A stretch of 64,000 bases of DNA, from the NCBI GenBank assembly GCA_020073305.1, contig JAIQFK010000014.1:62001-126000 (forward strand), given 5' to 3'. This DNA is from Terriglobia bacterium. GTDB taxonomy: Bacteria; Acidobacteriota; Terriglobia; Bryobacterales; Bryobacteraceae. Below are positions 26,613-36,397 of this stretch, one piece after another. Positions within the stretch are counted from its first letter, which is position 1. Each line of letters starts with the position of its first letter. The position numbers were made by a program, and so were the translations under genes. The notes under the pieces are model-generated. The model searched no databases, had not been told where the DNA came from, and worked only from the letters and a program-made list of their open reading frames with translations.

Positions 26613-27236
26613 TTAGTGTGGAGGCTGAATCGACGGCGTTCCGGGTACCAGCACCGTCGGCGGGTTGGTAATCGGCGATACCACCGGTCCGCTGCTGCTC
26701 GACTTATTGCCGCCTTTGGCCGCCACCAGCCCGCCGGCCGCTGCGCCACCGATCAACGCAATGATCAGGAAGATCTTGCCGCCTCCCCCCTTGGCGGCTG
26801 CCGGCTCGGCGTTGATTTGAGAAATTACCGCACTGGCTGTGGCGCCCCGATACGAGGCGGTCACGCGGATCTGGAATCTTCCGGATACCTGGTTAGGGCG
26901 CAAGCCGCGACCGGTCGCCGATCCCTTTTCGTCCGTCTGGATCGTCAGGAGCTTGCTACCGTCGGCGAAAACGCCGCCTGGGCCGCTGTCCGGCAATTGA
27001 AAAGTTACCGAGGCCGCGCGAACCGGCTCTCCGTCTTCATGCGTTACTTGAACTACCGGCTCCTTCGCGCGGTGCTGCTGGATATTGTTGATGGCCCCCT
27101 GACCTTCCTGAATCACGATTTTAATCGGAGGACTTTGCGCGTCCGCCGATGCGGTCAGCAGGCAGAAGACTAGCGCTCGACAAATGCCGCGATAAACTCG
27201 CTCGGAATGCTGGGCTACCTGGTTTCTCATTGTCAT
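26613..27236 (-). CDS. Secreted/anchored Ig-like protein with C-terminal membrane helix
   Basis: 207 residues. Signal peptide around ICRALVFCLLTASADAQ; a beta-sandwich-like core (EPVVQVTHEDGEPVRAASVT ... GRFQIRVTASYRGATASA) reminiscent of Big-1 or carboxypeptidase-regulatory Ig-like folds; then a glycine/alanine-rich hydrophobic helix (IFLIIALIGGAAAGGLVAA) and a Ser/Pro-rich tail. The C-terminal helix followed by a polar tail suggests membrane anchoring. It lies 13 bases upstream of the giant Ig-like repeat protein and is likely co-expressed with it. Divergent from the JAMM gene across 94 bases. Confidence 0.6.
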   Translation of the reverse strand: MTMRNQVAQHSERVYRGICRALVFCLLTASADAQSPPIKIVIQEGQGAINNIQQHRAKEPVVQVTHEDGEPVRAASVTFQLPDSGPGGVFADGSKLLTIQTDEKGSATGRGLRPNQVSGRFQIRVTASYRGATASAVISQINAEPAAAKGGGGKIFLIIALIGGAAAGGLVAAKGGNKSSSSGPVVSPITNPPTVLVPGTPSIQPPH

Positions 27237-27330
27237 CCGGCCATATGGGGCAATATATGAGACTAATACAGAGCGGGCCCCGTGTGCTGGTGTACCCCCC
27301 TGCAGTTGTCATAAGCTTAACGAAGCAGCC

Positions 27331-29091
27331 ATGGCAGGTGTAGTCCCTAAGATGCAAAAGGTCGATCCGCAGTGCCAGGACCACGCGCCCGTGGTGGCCT
27401 GCCCGCAGTCCGTCTTACAGGCACTTCACTCGGCGGTGCTGGAGAGCTTTGCTTCCGGGTCCCACGGTGGTGCGGAGATGTACGGGGTTTTGTTTGGAAC
27501 CCACAACGGTGACGAAGTTCGCGTCGAGGAATTTCAAGCCGCCGCTTTTCAAAGCGCCATGGCCGGCGCTACACCGCTCTCCACCGAAGAGCGGAACGCG
27601 TTTGCCGGCGCGCTCGCCCCAACCGCTCGCGGGAGTGAGCCCACGGCACTCGAGCCGGTGGGCTGGTTCCGGTCGCATCCTCACAGCGAACTCAGCCTGA
27701 CGGAACGCGATCTCAAAATTGCCAATACGTTTTTCTCCGGCGCGCATCAGGTGGTCATGATTATGCGCCCCAGCCACACGCTACCCAGCCTGGTGCGATT
27801 TTTCTACCGGCAATCCAATGGGGCGCTGACAGCCGAGAGCCCCTATTCCGAGTTCACCGTGCAGTTGACGTGCAGCGCGCCGCCCGTCGCTGGGGCCCCC
27901 AGAGAACAAGATGGGGAAGCTTCCGGCCTCACCCACAGCTCCACCCGGGGGCTCGTGCCGCAAGGAGCGATGCACTCCGCAGCCGCGGATGACGATAGCG
28001 CGGCGATGCTTCTGCCGGAGCCACTACGCCTGCCGCGACGTCGAATCAGCCTGGTCTGGCCGGTCGTGATGGCCGCCATCGCTGGCCTCCTGGTGGCCAC
28101 GTACTGGCTGACGCTGCCTCCGGACCGGCTTGCGCTCCGCGTGTTCGACACAGCCGGACAGCTTCGTATTATGTGGGATCCGGTGCTGAAGGGCGAGTCC
28201 GGACGCCTGGAGATCGTTGACGGCGACGCGCGGTTCTCGATCGAGCTGCCTCCGGAGCAGCTTCTCAGCGGCTCCTTCACCTATGCGCGCCGTTCCGGGA
28301 ACGTGAATGTTCGCCTGATGGTGGCGCGGCAGGGTGCGGCACCTCTTGCGGAGGAGGCCAGTTACCTCGGACGCAGCGACGCGGGGATGGAGCAGAATCC
28401 GCCGCCCGACGGCAGTGCCTCCCGAGCGTCGCCGAATCCCGCTGCCGCGCCTGCCGCAGCAGGCGAAAGGCCCGCGGAACTCGTGGTAGCTGTCCCAGTC
28501 GCGCCGTCTCGGCCTCCTGCTCCCAAGTTCAGGACGCCCGTCGCAGCCGCTTCCTCTGCCGCGAGTGAATCTCCGGAGCTAGCGCCGCCTCCAATGATCG
28601 CGCAGCACCCGTCCCCCACCGTTTTGCCGCCGGTTGCGCATTTGAACCCGCCGGTGGAGAAGCAGGCCGCGCCTGCGCCCGTTGTTGTGCCGGCTCGCGC
28701 GCCCGCGGCTTCGGCCTCCGGCAGGATCATCTGGATTGGACGGCTGCAGAAGAACCAAGAAGTAGTGATCGCCGGAAAATCCTGCTCATCGGGAACGCTC
28801 ATCGGAGAGTTGCCCGGCAAGCCGCTGAAATTCAGCATCTCGCCCGGCGATTTATCGAACGATGGCATGGTGCTCTACACCGCGAACGCTCAGTACGCGA
28901 ACAATGTCATCGAGTCCCCTGGGCCCCAGAATGGATGGAATCAGACAGTCTACACGTGGAGTCCGAAGTACGCCAACGACGTCACCATCAAGGAAGCCCC
29001 GTCTCTCCAGAACCGGTGGAATCGCCTCGTGCTGCAAAGCAAGAATCCGAGAATCGCCGTGATTGTGATCGACTGGACGCTGGTCAACTAA
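27331..29091 (+). CDS. Membrane-anchored JAMM/MPN-domain protein with Pro-rich linker and C-terminal domain
   Basis: 586 residues. Residues ~20-185 form a Mov34/MPN (JAMM) isopeptidase-like domain: E49 in GGAEMYGVLFG and a metal-motif region VGWFRSHPHSELSLTERD (H116, H118, D127). The canonical pattern is H-x-H followed by ten residues and D; here the gap is eight and the serine is a threonine, so the zinc site is altered. A membrane helix follows at about residues 240-258, then a beta-rich segment, a Pro/Ala-rich linker (~355-460) and a C-terminal domain (~465-586) with two N-x-W-N repeats. The layout implies a cytoplasmic JAMM and a periplasmic C-terminus. Peptide target unknown. A GTG-start membrane protein follows after 9 bases. 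Confidence 0.66.
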   Translation: MAGVVPKMQKVDPQCQDHAPVVACPQSVLQALHSAVLESFASGSHGGAEMYGVLFGTHNGDEVRVEEFQAAAFQSAMAGATPLSTEERNAFAGALAPTARGSEPTALEPVGWFRSHPHSELSLTERDLKIANTFFSGAHQVVMIMRPSHTLPSLVRFFYRQSNGALTAESPYSEFTVQLTCSAPPVAGAPREQDGEASGLTHSSTRGLVPQGAMHSAAADDDSAAMLLPEPLRLPRRRISLVWPVVMAAIAGLLVATYWLTLPPDRLALRVFDTAGQLRIMWDPVLKGESGRLEIVDGDARFSIELPPEQLLSGSFTYARRSGNVNVRLMVARQGAAPLAEEASYLGRSDAGMEQNPPPDGSASRASPNPAAAPAAAGERPAELVVAVPVAPSRPPAPKFRTPVAAASSAASESPELAPPPMIAQHPSPTVLPPVAHLNPPVEKQAAPAPVVVPARAPAASASGRIIWIGRLQKNQEVVIAGKSCSSGTLIGELPGKPLKFSISPGDLSNDGMVLYTANAQYANNVIESPGPQNGWNQTVYTWSPKYANDVTIKEAPSLQNRWNRLVLQSKNPRIAVIVIDWTLVN

Positions 29092-29100
29092 GGAGATCGT

Positions 29101-29487
29101 GTGACCGAACACGTCAAGATACTCGGCATCCTGCACGTTGTATATGGAATGCTCGGCGTTCTGGCGGGAATCATCGTGATGCTCGTTTTCGGTGGCCTGG
29201 CCGGCCTGGTCAGCGTAGCCGACCACAGCAGGGACGCGAAGGTCGCGATTCCGATTCTGGGCGGTATCGGCGCTTTTGTTTTTGTCTTATTGCTGGTGCT
29301 GTCACTGCCGGGCATCATCGCCGGTTTCGGGCTGATCGAACTGCAGCCGTGGGCCCGGATGTTGACCATCGTTCTTTCCGCGCTCGAGCTGATGAGCGTG
29401 CCCTTCGGAACCGCCTTGGGGATTTATGGTTTGTGGGTGCTGCTGTCTCCCGGTGGCGAACAGTTGTTTCGCCAGCCATCGCGGTGA
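29101..29487 (+). CDS. Small four-helix membrane protein
   Basis: 128 residues starting at GTG 29101 with an AAGGAG ribosome site just upstream. Four hydrophobic helices (about residues 5-35, 47-75, 85-105, 108-120) with short charged loops; no catalytic or binding motif is recognised. Its position 9 bases after the JAMM-domain gene suggests an operon and a possible membrane partner role. Similar small uncharacterised membrane proteins occur widely in Acidobacteria. Confidence 0.65.
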   Translation: MTEHVKILGILHVVYGMLGVLAGIIVMLVFGGLAGLVSVADHSRDAKVAIPILGGIGAFVFVLLLVLSLPGIIAGFGLIELQPWARMLTIVLSALELMSVPFGTALGIYGLWVLLSPGGEQLFRQPSR

Positions 29488-29507
29488 GCCGGGACCGAAC
29501 GCGGTGG

Positions 29508-31223
29508 TCAGGGATTCACGAGAGTAATTTTTTGAGCTTCGATGGTGCGGGCGGTAGCCCGGTCGAGATTGGCGATGGCCTCGCCAAGATCGGCGCGGGC
29601 CCGGACTTCGCGGCTGCGCGCGCTGATGAAGTCGGTCTGGCGTTGCAACACGAGAAACACGGTCGATGTGCCGGCCTGAAACTGGCGCTGTTCGCTCGCG
29701 TATTGCTCTTCGGCCGACCGCCGCGCCAGCACCGCTGCATCCAGCCTGGATTGCGCGGAAGTCACCGCTTGCAGTGAATTGCGTACGTCCGCTTCGACGG
29801 CCATTTCGATCTGATCGCGCAGAGCGCGCAGCCGGCGGCCCTCGGCCGTGGAGGTGGCGACTTGTGCTTCCGCCGTCCGATTGCGCAGCGGGAACGAGAT
29901 CTGCAATCCAACCTGTGCGGATGGAAAGTTTCCCGTCGCCAGGCTGCTCAACGACTGGCCATAACTGCCCAGAAAAATCGCGGGCACCGCGGTGCTGCCG
30001 AACGAGATGGGCGGCACGGGCGGAAGACCCGCCAGCGCGCTCAGTTGATTCAGCCGCCCGATGAGCGCATCCGTTCCGGCGGTGAATGGGTTCGGGCCTG
30101 GCGGCAAGGGCCGCCCGGCGAGCCCGGCCGCTGTGAGATTCGCGAACGCATCGATGCGAGGCTTGGCCTGCTCCTCGCTGAGTCGCGTGTCCAGTTTGTT
30201 CACCTCGAGCGAAATCGCGCTCTGCGCCAGTTCGGGCCGTGACTTGAGCGCCTGCTGAACGGCGTCATCCAGGCTGGGAACCGTCACATTGACATTGGGT
30301 TGGGTTTCAGGGATCAACGCTGCGCCCCAAAGCAGGTCACTGCGGTTGGGCAGCATGAGCGACTTCAGATTGTTCTCCGCCTGTGTGAGGGCCTGCTGGG
30401 CAGCGAACAGACTCTGCTCGAATGTGGCCACCTGGGTCTGTGCCGCCACCACGTCGATGGGCGCCAGCAGCCCCTGCTCCGCCTGCCGCCGATTGCTCCC
30501 ATACTGACGTTCCGCCAGCCGCACCGCTTCGGTCTGCACATCGAGATTGTGCCAGGCAAAGTCCAGTTCCCAATAGGCTCCGACGGCCTGGGTGACAATC
30601 TCGATGACGCGCTGCCGGAATTGCTCCGCGCTCAACTGCCTGTTTTTTCGCGCCACTTGCACTCGATGCCGGTTTTCATCGAACCGTAAACCGCGCCACA
30701 GCGGCTGGGCCAGGTTGAGACTCACGGAATTTGGATATTGCGGGTTCAGGGTAACGAACTGGCTATCGGTGAGCTGGCGCGAGTTGACGAAATTCGCGGT
30801 GTAGGAGCCACCCATCCATGGAAACAGTCCGCCGATTTGCGGCGTGCCATTCAGTTCCTGTTGGGTGAGCTTGCCGTTGGCCGCGCCGCCGATAAGCGAA
30901 GCAATCGGGAAGACGGACCTGGTCCGGTAGGCGCGAAAGCCCGCGACCGGATCATAAGCGCCCGCGGCCGCGCTCACGTTGTACCCGGCCTCCTCCAGAA
31001 CAATCCTCGAGATCTCCAGATCGCGATCGTTGGCCAGCACGCGCTGGATCACTTCCGGGAGAGAGATCATGGTTTGGCCGAGAATGCCGGCGCGAGGTTT
31101 GATCTCCACCTCCCTGAGCGGTTCGATCTGGACCGAGGTTGGCGCCGTCGCCGGCTGCGGCACTTGCGCCAGGGCACACGTTGCCAAAGCGCAGGATAAT
31201 GCGAACCTCCGGACGCCGTTCAT
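29508..31223 (-). CDS. TolC-family outer-membrane efflux protein
   Basis: 571 residues with signal peptide (RFALSCALATCALAQ). Two OEP repeats of long helices are evident, for instance SLPEVIQRVLANDRDLEISR at the start and QIEMAVEADVRNSLQAVTSA in the second repeat, with SVSLNLAQPLWRG as the beta-barrel strand after the first. It forms the outer-membrane channel of the tripartite pump with the RND and adaptor genes. ATG 31223 overlaps the stop of the RND gene (ATGA), with an AGGTGG site upstream. Last gene of the tetR-adaptor-RND-tolC operon. Confidence 0.88.
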   Translation of the reverse strand: MNGVRRFALSCALATCALAQVPQPATAPTSVQIEPLREVEIKPRAGILGQTMISLPEVIQRVLANDRDLEISRIVLEEAGYNVSAAAGAYDPVAGFRAYRTRSVFPIASLIGGAANGKLTQQELNGTPQIGGLFPWMGGSYTANFVNSRQLTDSQFVTLNPQYPNSVSLNLAQPLWRGLRFDENRHRVQVARKNRQLSAEQFRQRVIEIVTQAVGAYWELDFAWHNLDVQTEAVRLAERQYGSNRRQAEQGLLAPIDVVAAQTQVATFEQSLFAAQQALTQAENNLKSLMLPNRSDLLWGAALIPETQPNVNVTVPSLDDAVQQALKSRPELAQSAISLEVNKLDTRLSEEQAKPRIDAFANLTAAGLAGRPLPPGPNPFTAGTDALIGRLNQLSALAGLPPVPPISFGSTAVPAIFLGSYGQSLSSLATGNFPSAQVGLQISFPLRNRTAEAQVATSTAEGRRLRALRDQIEMAVEADVRNSLQAVTSAQSRLDAAVLARRSAEEQYASEQRQFQAGTSTVFLVLQRQTDFISARSREVRARADLGEAIANLDRATARTIEAQKITLVNP

Positions 31224-34200
31224 TCCACCTCTCTTTTTGCAAACGGCTGAGAGGCAACGGGCGCCTCAAGCTTCTCCCTGCTCCGCCCCGGCAGCCGTGA
31301 ACTGAGGCCCAAGAAAAATCGCGCCGCGCGTCCGGTGGAGAAGGATTCACCCAAGTCTTCAAACAGCGAATAAAACACCGGCACAGCCAGCAGTGTGAGC
31401 AGCAGGCAAAGGGATTGGCCGCCCACCACCAGTACGCCGATCGAGCGGTTGGTGGCGGCTCCGGTGCCCCGCGAAATCACCAGCGGAAGCATGCCCGCAA
31501 CCAGCGCCATCGTGGTCATGAGAATGGGACGAAGGCGGTCGCGATTGGCCTGGATGATCGCCTCATAACGGGACATCCCCGTTTCCCGTAAACCATTGGT
31601 GTGGTCGATCTGCAGAATCGCGTTCTTCTTGACGATGCCGAACAGCAGGAGGAGGCCCAGGCCCGAGAAAATGTTCACCGTCTGGCCGGCGATGAGCAGC
31701 GACACGATTCCGAACGGCACAGCCAGGGGCAACGTGAGGAGAATCGTAATCGGATGGATGAACGACTCGAATTGAGCCGCCAGCACGATGTACATAAAAA
31801 TGAACGTGAGTGAAAATGCCAGCACGAAGTAATAACCCGTGCGGCCCAATTCCTTGGATACGCCGGCGAGGCCGACTTGATAACCCGGGTCCATGCCGAT
31901 CTCCCGGCTGAATTGCTCCATCTGAGTCAGAATGCCGGCTTCGGAGCCACCGGGCAGCACGTTGCCGGTTAACGTCACCTGGCGCTGGCGTCCCAAGCGC
32001 TCGATGGAAGAAGGACCCGTGCCGAGGCGGACGTGCACCACTTCATCCAAGCCGGCAGAGCCGATCTTCGACGAAGGCACGGTCACCTTAGACAGCCCTT
32101 CGACACTGCCGCGAAACTCCTCCTGCGCGCGCACGCGAACGTCGTACTGGTCCTCGCCGGCGTTGAAACTGGACGCCACCTGTCCCGCCACCAGCGTATT
32201 GAGCGCCTGCTCGATGTCCGCCACCGAAACCCCGAGATCCGCGGCGTGGGGCCGGTCGATTTCTAGACGCACTTCGGGCTTGCCGCTGCGTAACGTCGTG
32301 TCGGCGTCCGCCAGCGTGGGGACGGTCTGCATCCTGGCGAGCAGCCGGCCTGAGTACGCGGCTAGTTTTTCGAGGTCGGGGCCCTGAATGAAGTACTGGA
32401 TGTCGGCGTTGGTTTCGTTGCCGCCCACGGCGTTCACCAGCTCTACGCCGGTGTGAATTTCGCGCGGGTAATTTTTCATCAGCGCGCGCGTGCGCTGCAT
32501 CAAGTCCTGCTGCGAAAGATGGCGGTCGCTGCTATCGGTCAGGCCGACGTAAATCAGCGCATTGTTGACCGACTTGTCTGAGCCGCCGCCCGCCGTCATG
32601 AGCGTATGAGCCACGCCGGGCAGCTTGCGGATATCCTGCGCGATCCGCTCGGCGAGATTCGTGGTCGCGGCCAGCGAAGTTCCTTCGGGCGTGCGCACGC
32701 GCACGTTGTATTGCGATTCATCATCGTTGGGGAGGAAGTTCTTACCGACGAAGAGAAATAGCGGCACGATGCTCAGCACCACCAGTGCGCTTGCCGCAAC
32801 CACCCAGCGCCGGTGAGCCATCGACCACTCGAGCATCCGTGTGTAAATCGCATCCAGAGGGCGGAAAATGAAAGACTCTTTCGAGCTGTGCCAGCCCTCG
32901 GATTCTCCCGGCGGCTTGATAAAGCGCGAACAGAGCATCGGCGTGAGCGTGAACGAAACCAGCAGCGATACCGCAATGGCAAACGCCGATGTGAAGCCGA
33001 ACGCGCTCATAAACCGGCCCACGATGCCGCCCATGAAGCCCACCGGGAGAAACACCGCCAGCAGGGAGAGCGTGGTGGCCATCACCGCCAGGCCGATTTC
33101 ACGCGTTCCGCGGACCGCCGCTTCGACAGGCGGCAACTTCTTCTCCTCCACGAAACGGTAGACATTCTCCAGCACAATGATGGCGTCGTCGATGACGATG
33201 CCCACCATGAGCGTCAGCGCCAACATCGTAATCTGGTTCAATGTGAAGCCCATGGCCGCCATCAACGCGAAGCTTGAAATGATCGAAGTGGGAATGGCCA
33301 CCGCCGCGATCAGAGTGGTACGGACGTTCGCCAGAAACAGAAAGATGATGACGCTGGCTAAGATACTGCCCTCGATCAGGTGCTCCCGGAGCGACTGGAC
33401 CGACGCTTTAATGAACACCGACTGGTCGCTAACCACCTCCGCGCGGACATCGCGGGGCAGAGCCGCGGAAATTTCCTTCAGGCGCTGCTTAACTTCGTCC
33501 GCGGTCGCCACGGTGTTCTCGCCAGACTGCTTGGCGACCACCAGGGTCACGGCAGGAACGCCATTCAGACGGGCGGCGCTCCGCGGTTCCTCGTAGCTGT
33601 CTTCGGCGTACCCGATATCGCCAACCTTAACCACGTAACCCTTCCTCGTCGCCACCGTGATCTGGTTGAATTGGGCGGGCTCGGTCACGCGCCCGGTGGT
33701 CCGGACCGTGAACTCTTTCGCGCCCGCGTTGAGACTCCCGCCCGGCAACTCCATGTTCTGCTGCCGCAGCGCATTGAGGACGTCGGTGACCGTGAGGTTG
33801 TAGGCGCGCAGTTTGCCGGCATCCACCAGCACATGAATCTCGCGCTTGGCGCCGCCAATCATGGTGATCTGGCCGACGCCCTTGGCGTTTTCGAGCCTCT
33901 GCTTCACTTGCTTGTCGGCGATCAGCGTCACGTCCCGCAGTGACCGTTGCGCCGACACAGCAATCTGGAGAACCGGTGTGGCATCCGGATCGAACTTCTG
34001 CACCACCGGCGGCCGGGCGCTTTGCGGGAGATCTGGAATGATGAGGCTGACCTTGTTTTGCACTTCCTGCGCCGCCACGTCGCCGTTCTTGGCCAGGTCG
34101 AAACCGATTACCACCAGCGACTGCCCTTCCGATGAGGTCGAACGCAGCTCGTCGATCTGGCTGATGGTATTGACCGCGTCCTCGACTTTCTTGGTAATCT

Positions 34201-34387
34201 CCGTTTCAATTTCTTGAGGCGAAGCTCCGGGATCCGAGACGATGACTGCTACCGCCGGGATATCCACCTTGGGAAAAAGGTCGACGCCGAGACTGAAATA
34301 AGAAAAGATGCCGACCACTACCAGCGACAGAATGAGCATGGTCGCGAAGACGGGCCTTCTTACGCAAAGCTGTGCCAGCGTGTGCAT
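31220..34387 (-). CDS. RND (HAE1/AcrB-type) efflux transporter
   Basis: 1,055 residues starting at ATG 34387 ([20 protein letters not shown]); the frame runs further upstream into the adaptor gene and is rejected. The sequence has the RND duplicated architecture: helix 1, periplasmic porter domain ([15 protein letters not shown] ... [17 protein letters not shown]), a helix 2-7 block with the proton-relay helix ([16 protein letters not shown]), then the second porter domain and the helix 8-12 block ([19 protein letters not shown]). It exports hydrophobic compounds by proton antiport. The pair of Asp residues in [11 protein letters not shown] matches HAE1-type drug pumps more than metal (CusA) pumps. 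Flanked by adaptor and TolC genes. Confidence 0.92.
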   Translation of the reverse strand: MHTLAQLCVRRPVFATMLILSLVVVGIFSYFSLGVDLFPKVDIPAVAVIVSDPGASPQEIETEITKKVEDAVNTISQIDELRSTSSEGQSLVVIGFDLAKNGDVAAQEVQNKVSLIIPDLPQSARPPVVQKFDPDATPVLQIAVSAQRSLRDVTLIADKQVKQRLENAKGVGQITMIGGAKREIHVLVDAGKLRAYNLTVTDVLNALRQQNMELPGGSLNAGAKEFTVRTTGRVTEPAQFNQITVATRKGYVVKVGDIGYAEDSYEEPRSAARLNGVPAVTLVVAKQSGENTVATADEVKQRLKEISAALPRDVRAEVVSDQSVFIKASVQSLREHLIEGSILASVIIFLFLANVRTTLIAAVAIPTSIISSFALMAAMGFTLNQITMLALTLMVGIVIDDAIIVLENVYRFVEEKKLPPVEAAVRGTREIGLAVMATTLSLLAVFLPVGFMGGIVGRFMSAFGFTSAFAIAVSLLVSFTLTPMLCSRFIKPPGESEGWHSSKESFIFRPLDAIYTRMLEWSMAHRRWVVAASALVVLSIVPLFLFVGKNFLPNDDESQYNVRVRTPEGTSLAATTNLAERIAQDIRKLPGVAHTLMTAGGGSDKSVNNALIYVGLTDSSDRHLSQQDLMQRTRALMKNYPREIHTGVELVNAVGGNETNADIQYFIQGPDLEKLAAYSGRLLARMQTVPTLADADTTLRSGKPEVRLEIDRPHAADLGVSVADIEQALNTLVAGQVASSFNAGEDQYDVRVRAQEEFRGSVEGLSKVTVPSSKIGSAGLDEVVHVRLGTGPSSIERLGRQRQVTLTGNVLPGGSEAGILTQMEQFSREIGMDPGYQVGLAGVSKELGRTGYYFVLAFSLTFIFMYIVLAAQFESFIHPITILLTLPLAVPFGIVSLLIAGQTVNIFSGLGLLLLFGIVKKNAILQIDHTNGLRETGMSRYEAIIQANRDRLRPILMTTMALVAGMLPLVISRGTGAATNRSIGVLVVGGQSLCLLLTLLAVPVFYSLFEDLGESFSTGRAARFFLGLSSRLPGRSREKLEAPVASQPFAKREVE

Positions 34388-34403
34388 AGAGGGTGGCTGA
34401 TTC

Positions 34404-35684
34404 CTAAGGCCCGATCTGGACCGGCGCGCCGTCGAATAACTCGCTCTGGCCGCTGGTGGCGATGGTCTCGCCTCCAGCCAGGCCCGTACGGATGCGAATC
34501 GAATCGCCGTCGGCTTCACCGATGAGGACCACGTGCAGATGCGCAGCGCCGCGATCGACCGTAAATACCTGATCAGAGTCGGTGGTCTTATCCCGGACCA
34601 CGGCGCGGCGCAGGATGAAAACCGCATTTTCTCCGCCGGGCAACAGCACCCGCGCGGTCGCAAACATTCCCGGCCGGAGTGCGGCGCCGGAATTTTCAAA
34701 TCTGGCTTCCAGGATGAACACGCGCGAACTCGGGTCTACAGAAGGGTTGATGGCCGTCACCTTGCCCGTGAATTCGCGGTTCGGGTAAGCCGCCACACGG
34801 GCCGTCACCGTCATGCCGGTCCGGACATGCGCTGCGCGCTGCTCCGGAACCTGCAACTGAAGCTTTAGAACTCCCATGCGCACGATGGTCGCGATCTTGC
34901 TCGCCGCAGAAACGTATTCACCCGCGGCGACAGGCCGCGCCGTGATGTGACCCTCGAACGGCGCGCGCACGGTCGTATCCTCCAGGCCTTTTTGCGCCTG
35001 CGCAAACTGCGCTCGGACTGCCTCCAACGTCGCCTGAGAAGTCTCCACCGCTCCGTAACCCTGGCGTGCCCCGTTGAGCGCGGCTTCATACTGCTGGCGC
35101 GCGGCGTTGGCCTGAGCCTCCGCGGTCTCCTGCTGGGTTCGCGCCCTCTCATAAGCGCCGCGCGAGACGTCTCCGCTCGCCACGAGGCTTTCGTACCGTT
35201 TGGCATCCGCCGCAGCCAGCCGGGCCTGCGCCTGAGCCGATTCATAAGCGGCGCGCGCGGCCGCCACTTCCGGAACCACGGTCGCGTCGAATTTCGCCGC
35301 TCCATTCAAGCCAATGCGCGATTGCGTCTGCCGCAATGCAGAGGTGGCTTCGTCAAGCTGCGCGCGGGCCTGTTCCAGCTTGAGCTGCGCGTCGCGGTGG
35401 TCGAGTTCGCAGATCACCTCGCCCTGCTTCACGAAATCGCCGACATTTGCCGGCGTTGCCATGACCCGGCCCGCTACCGGAGGCGCGATATCCGAGGTCT
35501 CGTCGGCATTGAATGTGCCGGTCACTTCGAAGGCTGCGGGCACATTTCGGATCACGGCCTGCGCGGTCGAAACCCGGACCTTCTCCGTGGCGGCATGAGC
35601 CGTAGTGACTACATCTTTGGACCGGGCGCAGGCGGCGATGAGCAGGGTCGCGATCCACAACGCAAAGAAGGCGAGACGGTTCAT
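34404..35684 (-). CDS. RND periplasmic adaptor (membrane fusion) lipoprotein
   Basis: 426 residues. The N-terminus FFALWIATLLIAACARSKD holds a lipobox (L-I-A-A-C), so it is a lipoprotein. The body follows MFP architecture: first half lipoyl-like motif PPVAGRVMATPANVGDFVKQ, a long alpha-hairpin (QARAQLDEATSALRQTQSRI ... QARLAAADAKRYESLVASGD), the second lipoyl half with VRAPFEGHITARPVAAGEYV, and beta-barrel and proximal domains. It links the RND pump with TolC. Its ATG overlaps the TetR stop (ATGA) and the RND gene follows by 16 bases. Confidence 0.9.
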   Translation of the reverse strand: MNRLAFFALWIATLLIAACARSKDVVTTAHAATEKVRVSTAQAVIRNVPAAFEVTGTFNADETSDIAPPVAGRVMATPANVGDFVKQGEVICELDHRDAQLKLEQARAQLDEATSALRQTQSRIGLNGAAKFDATVVPEVAAARAAYESAQAQARLAAADAKRYESLVASGDVSRGAYERARTQQETAEAQANAARQQYEAALNGARQGYGAVETSQATLEAVRAQFAQAQKGLEDTTVRAPFEGHITARPVAAGEYVSAASKIATIVRMGVLKLQLQVPEQRAAHVRTGMTVTARVAAYPNREFTGKVTAINPSVDPSSRVFILEARFENSGAALRPGMFATARVLLPGGENAVFILRRAVVRDKTTDSDQVFTVDRGAAHLHVVLIGEADGDSIRIRTGLAGGETIATSGQSELFDGAPVQIGP

Positions 35685-36337
35685 TTGCTGGCCTTCTTGG
35701 GCTTCACGGCCGGCTGGATGCCGTTCATCACGATCTGAGTGAACGTCTCAATCGCCTGATCATCCGAGAGATCGTCCGGCGCGCCGTAGCCAAACAACTG
35801 CGTCATCATGGCGTAATGCTGGGTCATGCCGGCGATGGCCTCGATGATTACGCCCGGGTTGTAGCCCCGCAGTGCGCCCTGGCGCTGCCGGCGCACGATG
35901 TAGTCGCGCAACAATTCATAGACCGGCATTGCCACCTGGTGATGATGTGCCAAGCCGACCTCGTGGCCTTCGAGGGCCGCGAACAGCACTACGCGCTCAA
36001 ATCGCGGATCCTTCCGGTACGATTTCAAAATGTTGGTGGCCAGCGCCCGCAGCAGCCCAGCGTCGTCGTTCCGTTCCATGCAGGCCTTAGTCTCAGCCAG
36101 CCAGCCGTCCAGATTGGAGGCCTGCACCGTATAATCCAGAACGGCCTTATAAAGCGTCTGCTTGTTGATGAAATGGCGGAAGATGATGGCTTCCGTCACG
36201 CCCGCCGCGGCTGCAATTTCCTTGGTCGTTGCGCCCTCGAATCCTTTACGAGAGAACAGATCGAGTGCGGTCTCAAGCAGTTGCTGGCGCCGGTCGCTGG
36301 CTGACATGCGGTTGGGCTGCGTCCGGACTTCAGGCAC
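35681..36337 (-). CDS. TetR-family repressor of the efflux operon
   Basis: 218 residues from the GTG at 36337; the ATG at 36307 is an alternative start (MSASDRRQQLLETALDLFSR). The N-terminal helix-turn-helix is clear: FEGATTKEIAAAAGVTEAII then FRHFINKQTLYKAV. The ligand-binding domain follows with a conserved-looking YNPGVIIEAIAGMTQHYAMM. First gene of the operon with four-base overlaps into the adaptor gene, so it likely represses its own operon. The promoter immediately upstream contains an 18-bp palindrome, and the GTG lies at the predicted transcription start (see separate entry). Confidence 0.87.
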   Translation of the reverse strand: MPEVRTQPNRMSASDRRQQLLETALDLFSRKGFEGATTKEIAAAAGVTEAIIFRHFINKQTLYKAVLDYTVQASNLDGWLAETKACMERNDDAGLLRALATNILKSYRKDPRFERVVLFAALEGHEVGLAHHHQVAMPVYELLRDYIVRRQRQGALRGYNPGVIIEAIAGMTQHYAMMTQLFGYGAPDDLSDDQAIETFTQIVMNGIQPAVKPKKASK

Positions 36338-36343
36338 GGCTCG

Positions 36344-36373
36344 ATTATAAGTAAGTACTTACTTACATGTCAA
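36344..36373 (-). promoter_or_regulatory. Consensus sigma70 promoter with palindromic operator in the spacer
   Basis: Reading the minus strand, TTGACA (36373-36368) and TATAAT (36349-36344) are both perfect consensus, separated by 18 bases. An 18-bp perfect palindrome, TAAGTAAGTACTTACTTA, covers 36348-36365, filling nearly the whole spacer and touching the -10 element. This is an ideal place for TetR autorepression of the efflux operon: bound repressor would cover RNA polymerase contacts. The downstream start codon (GTG 36337) sits seven bases after the -10, where transcription would begin. Binding by the adjacent TetR protein is inference. Confidence 0.78.
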
Positions 36374-36397
36374 ACTATTTTGTGTAACATCCTGCCG

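Noticed and set aside
34388-34699. N-terminal extension of the RND pump
   Set aside because: The extra part overlaps the adaptor gene; [20 protein letters not shown] at 34387 is a typical RND start.
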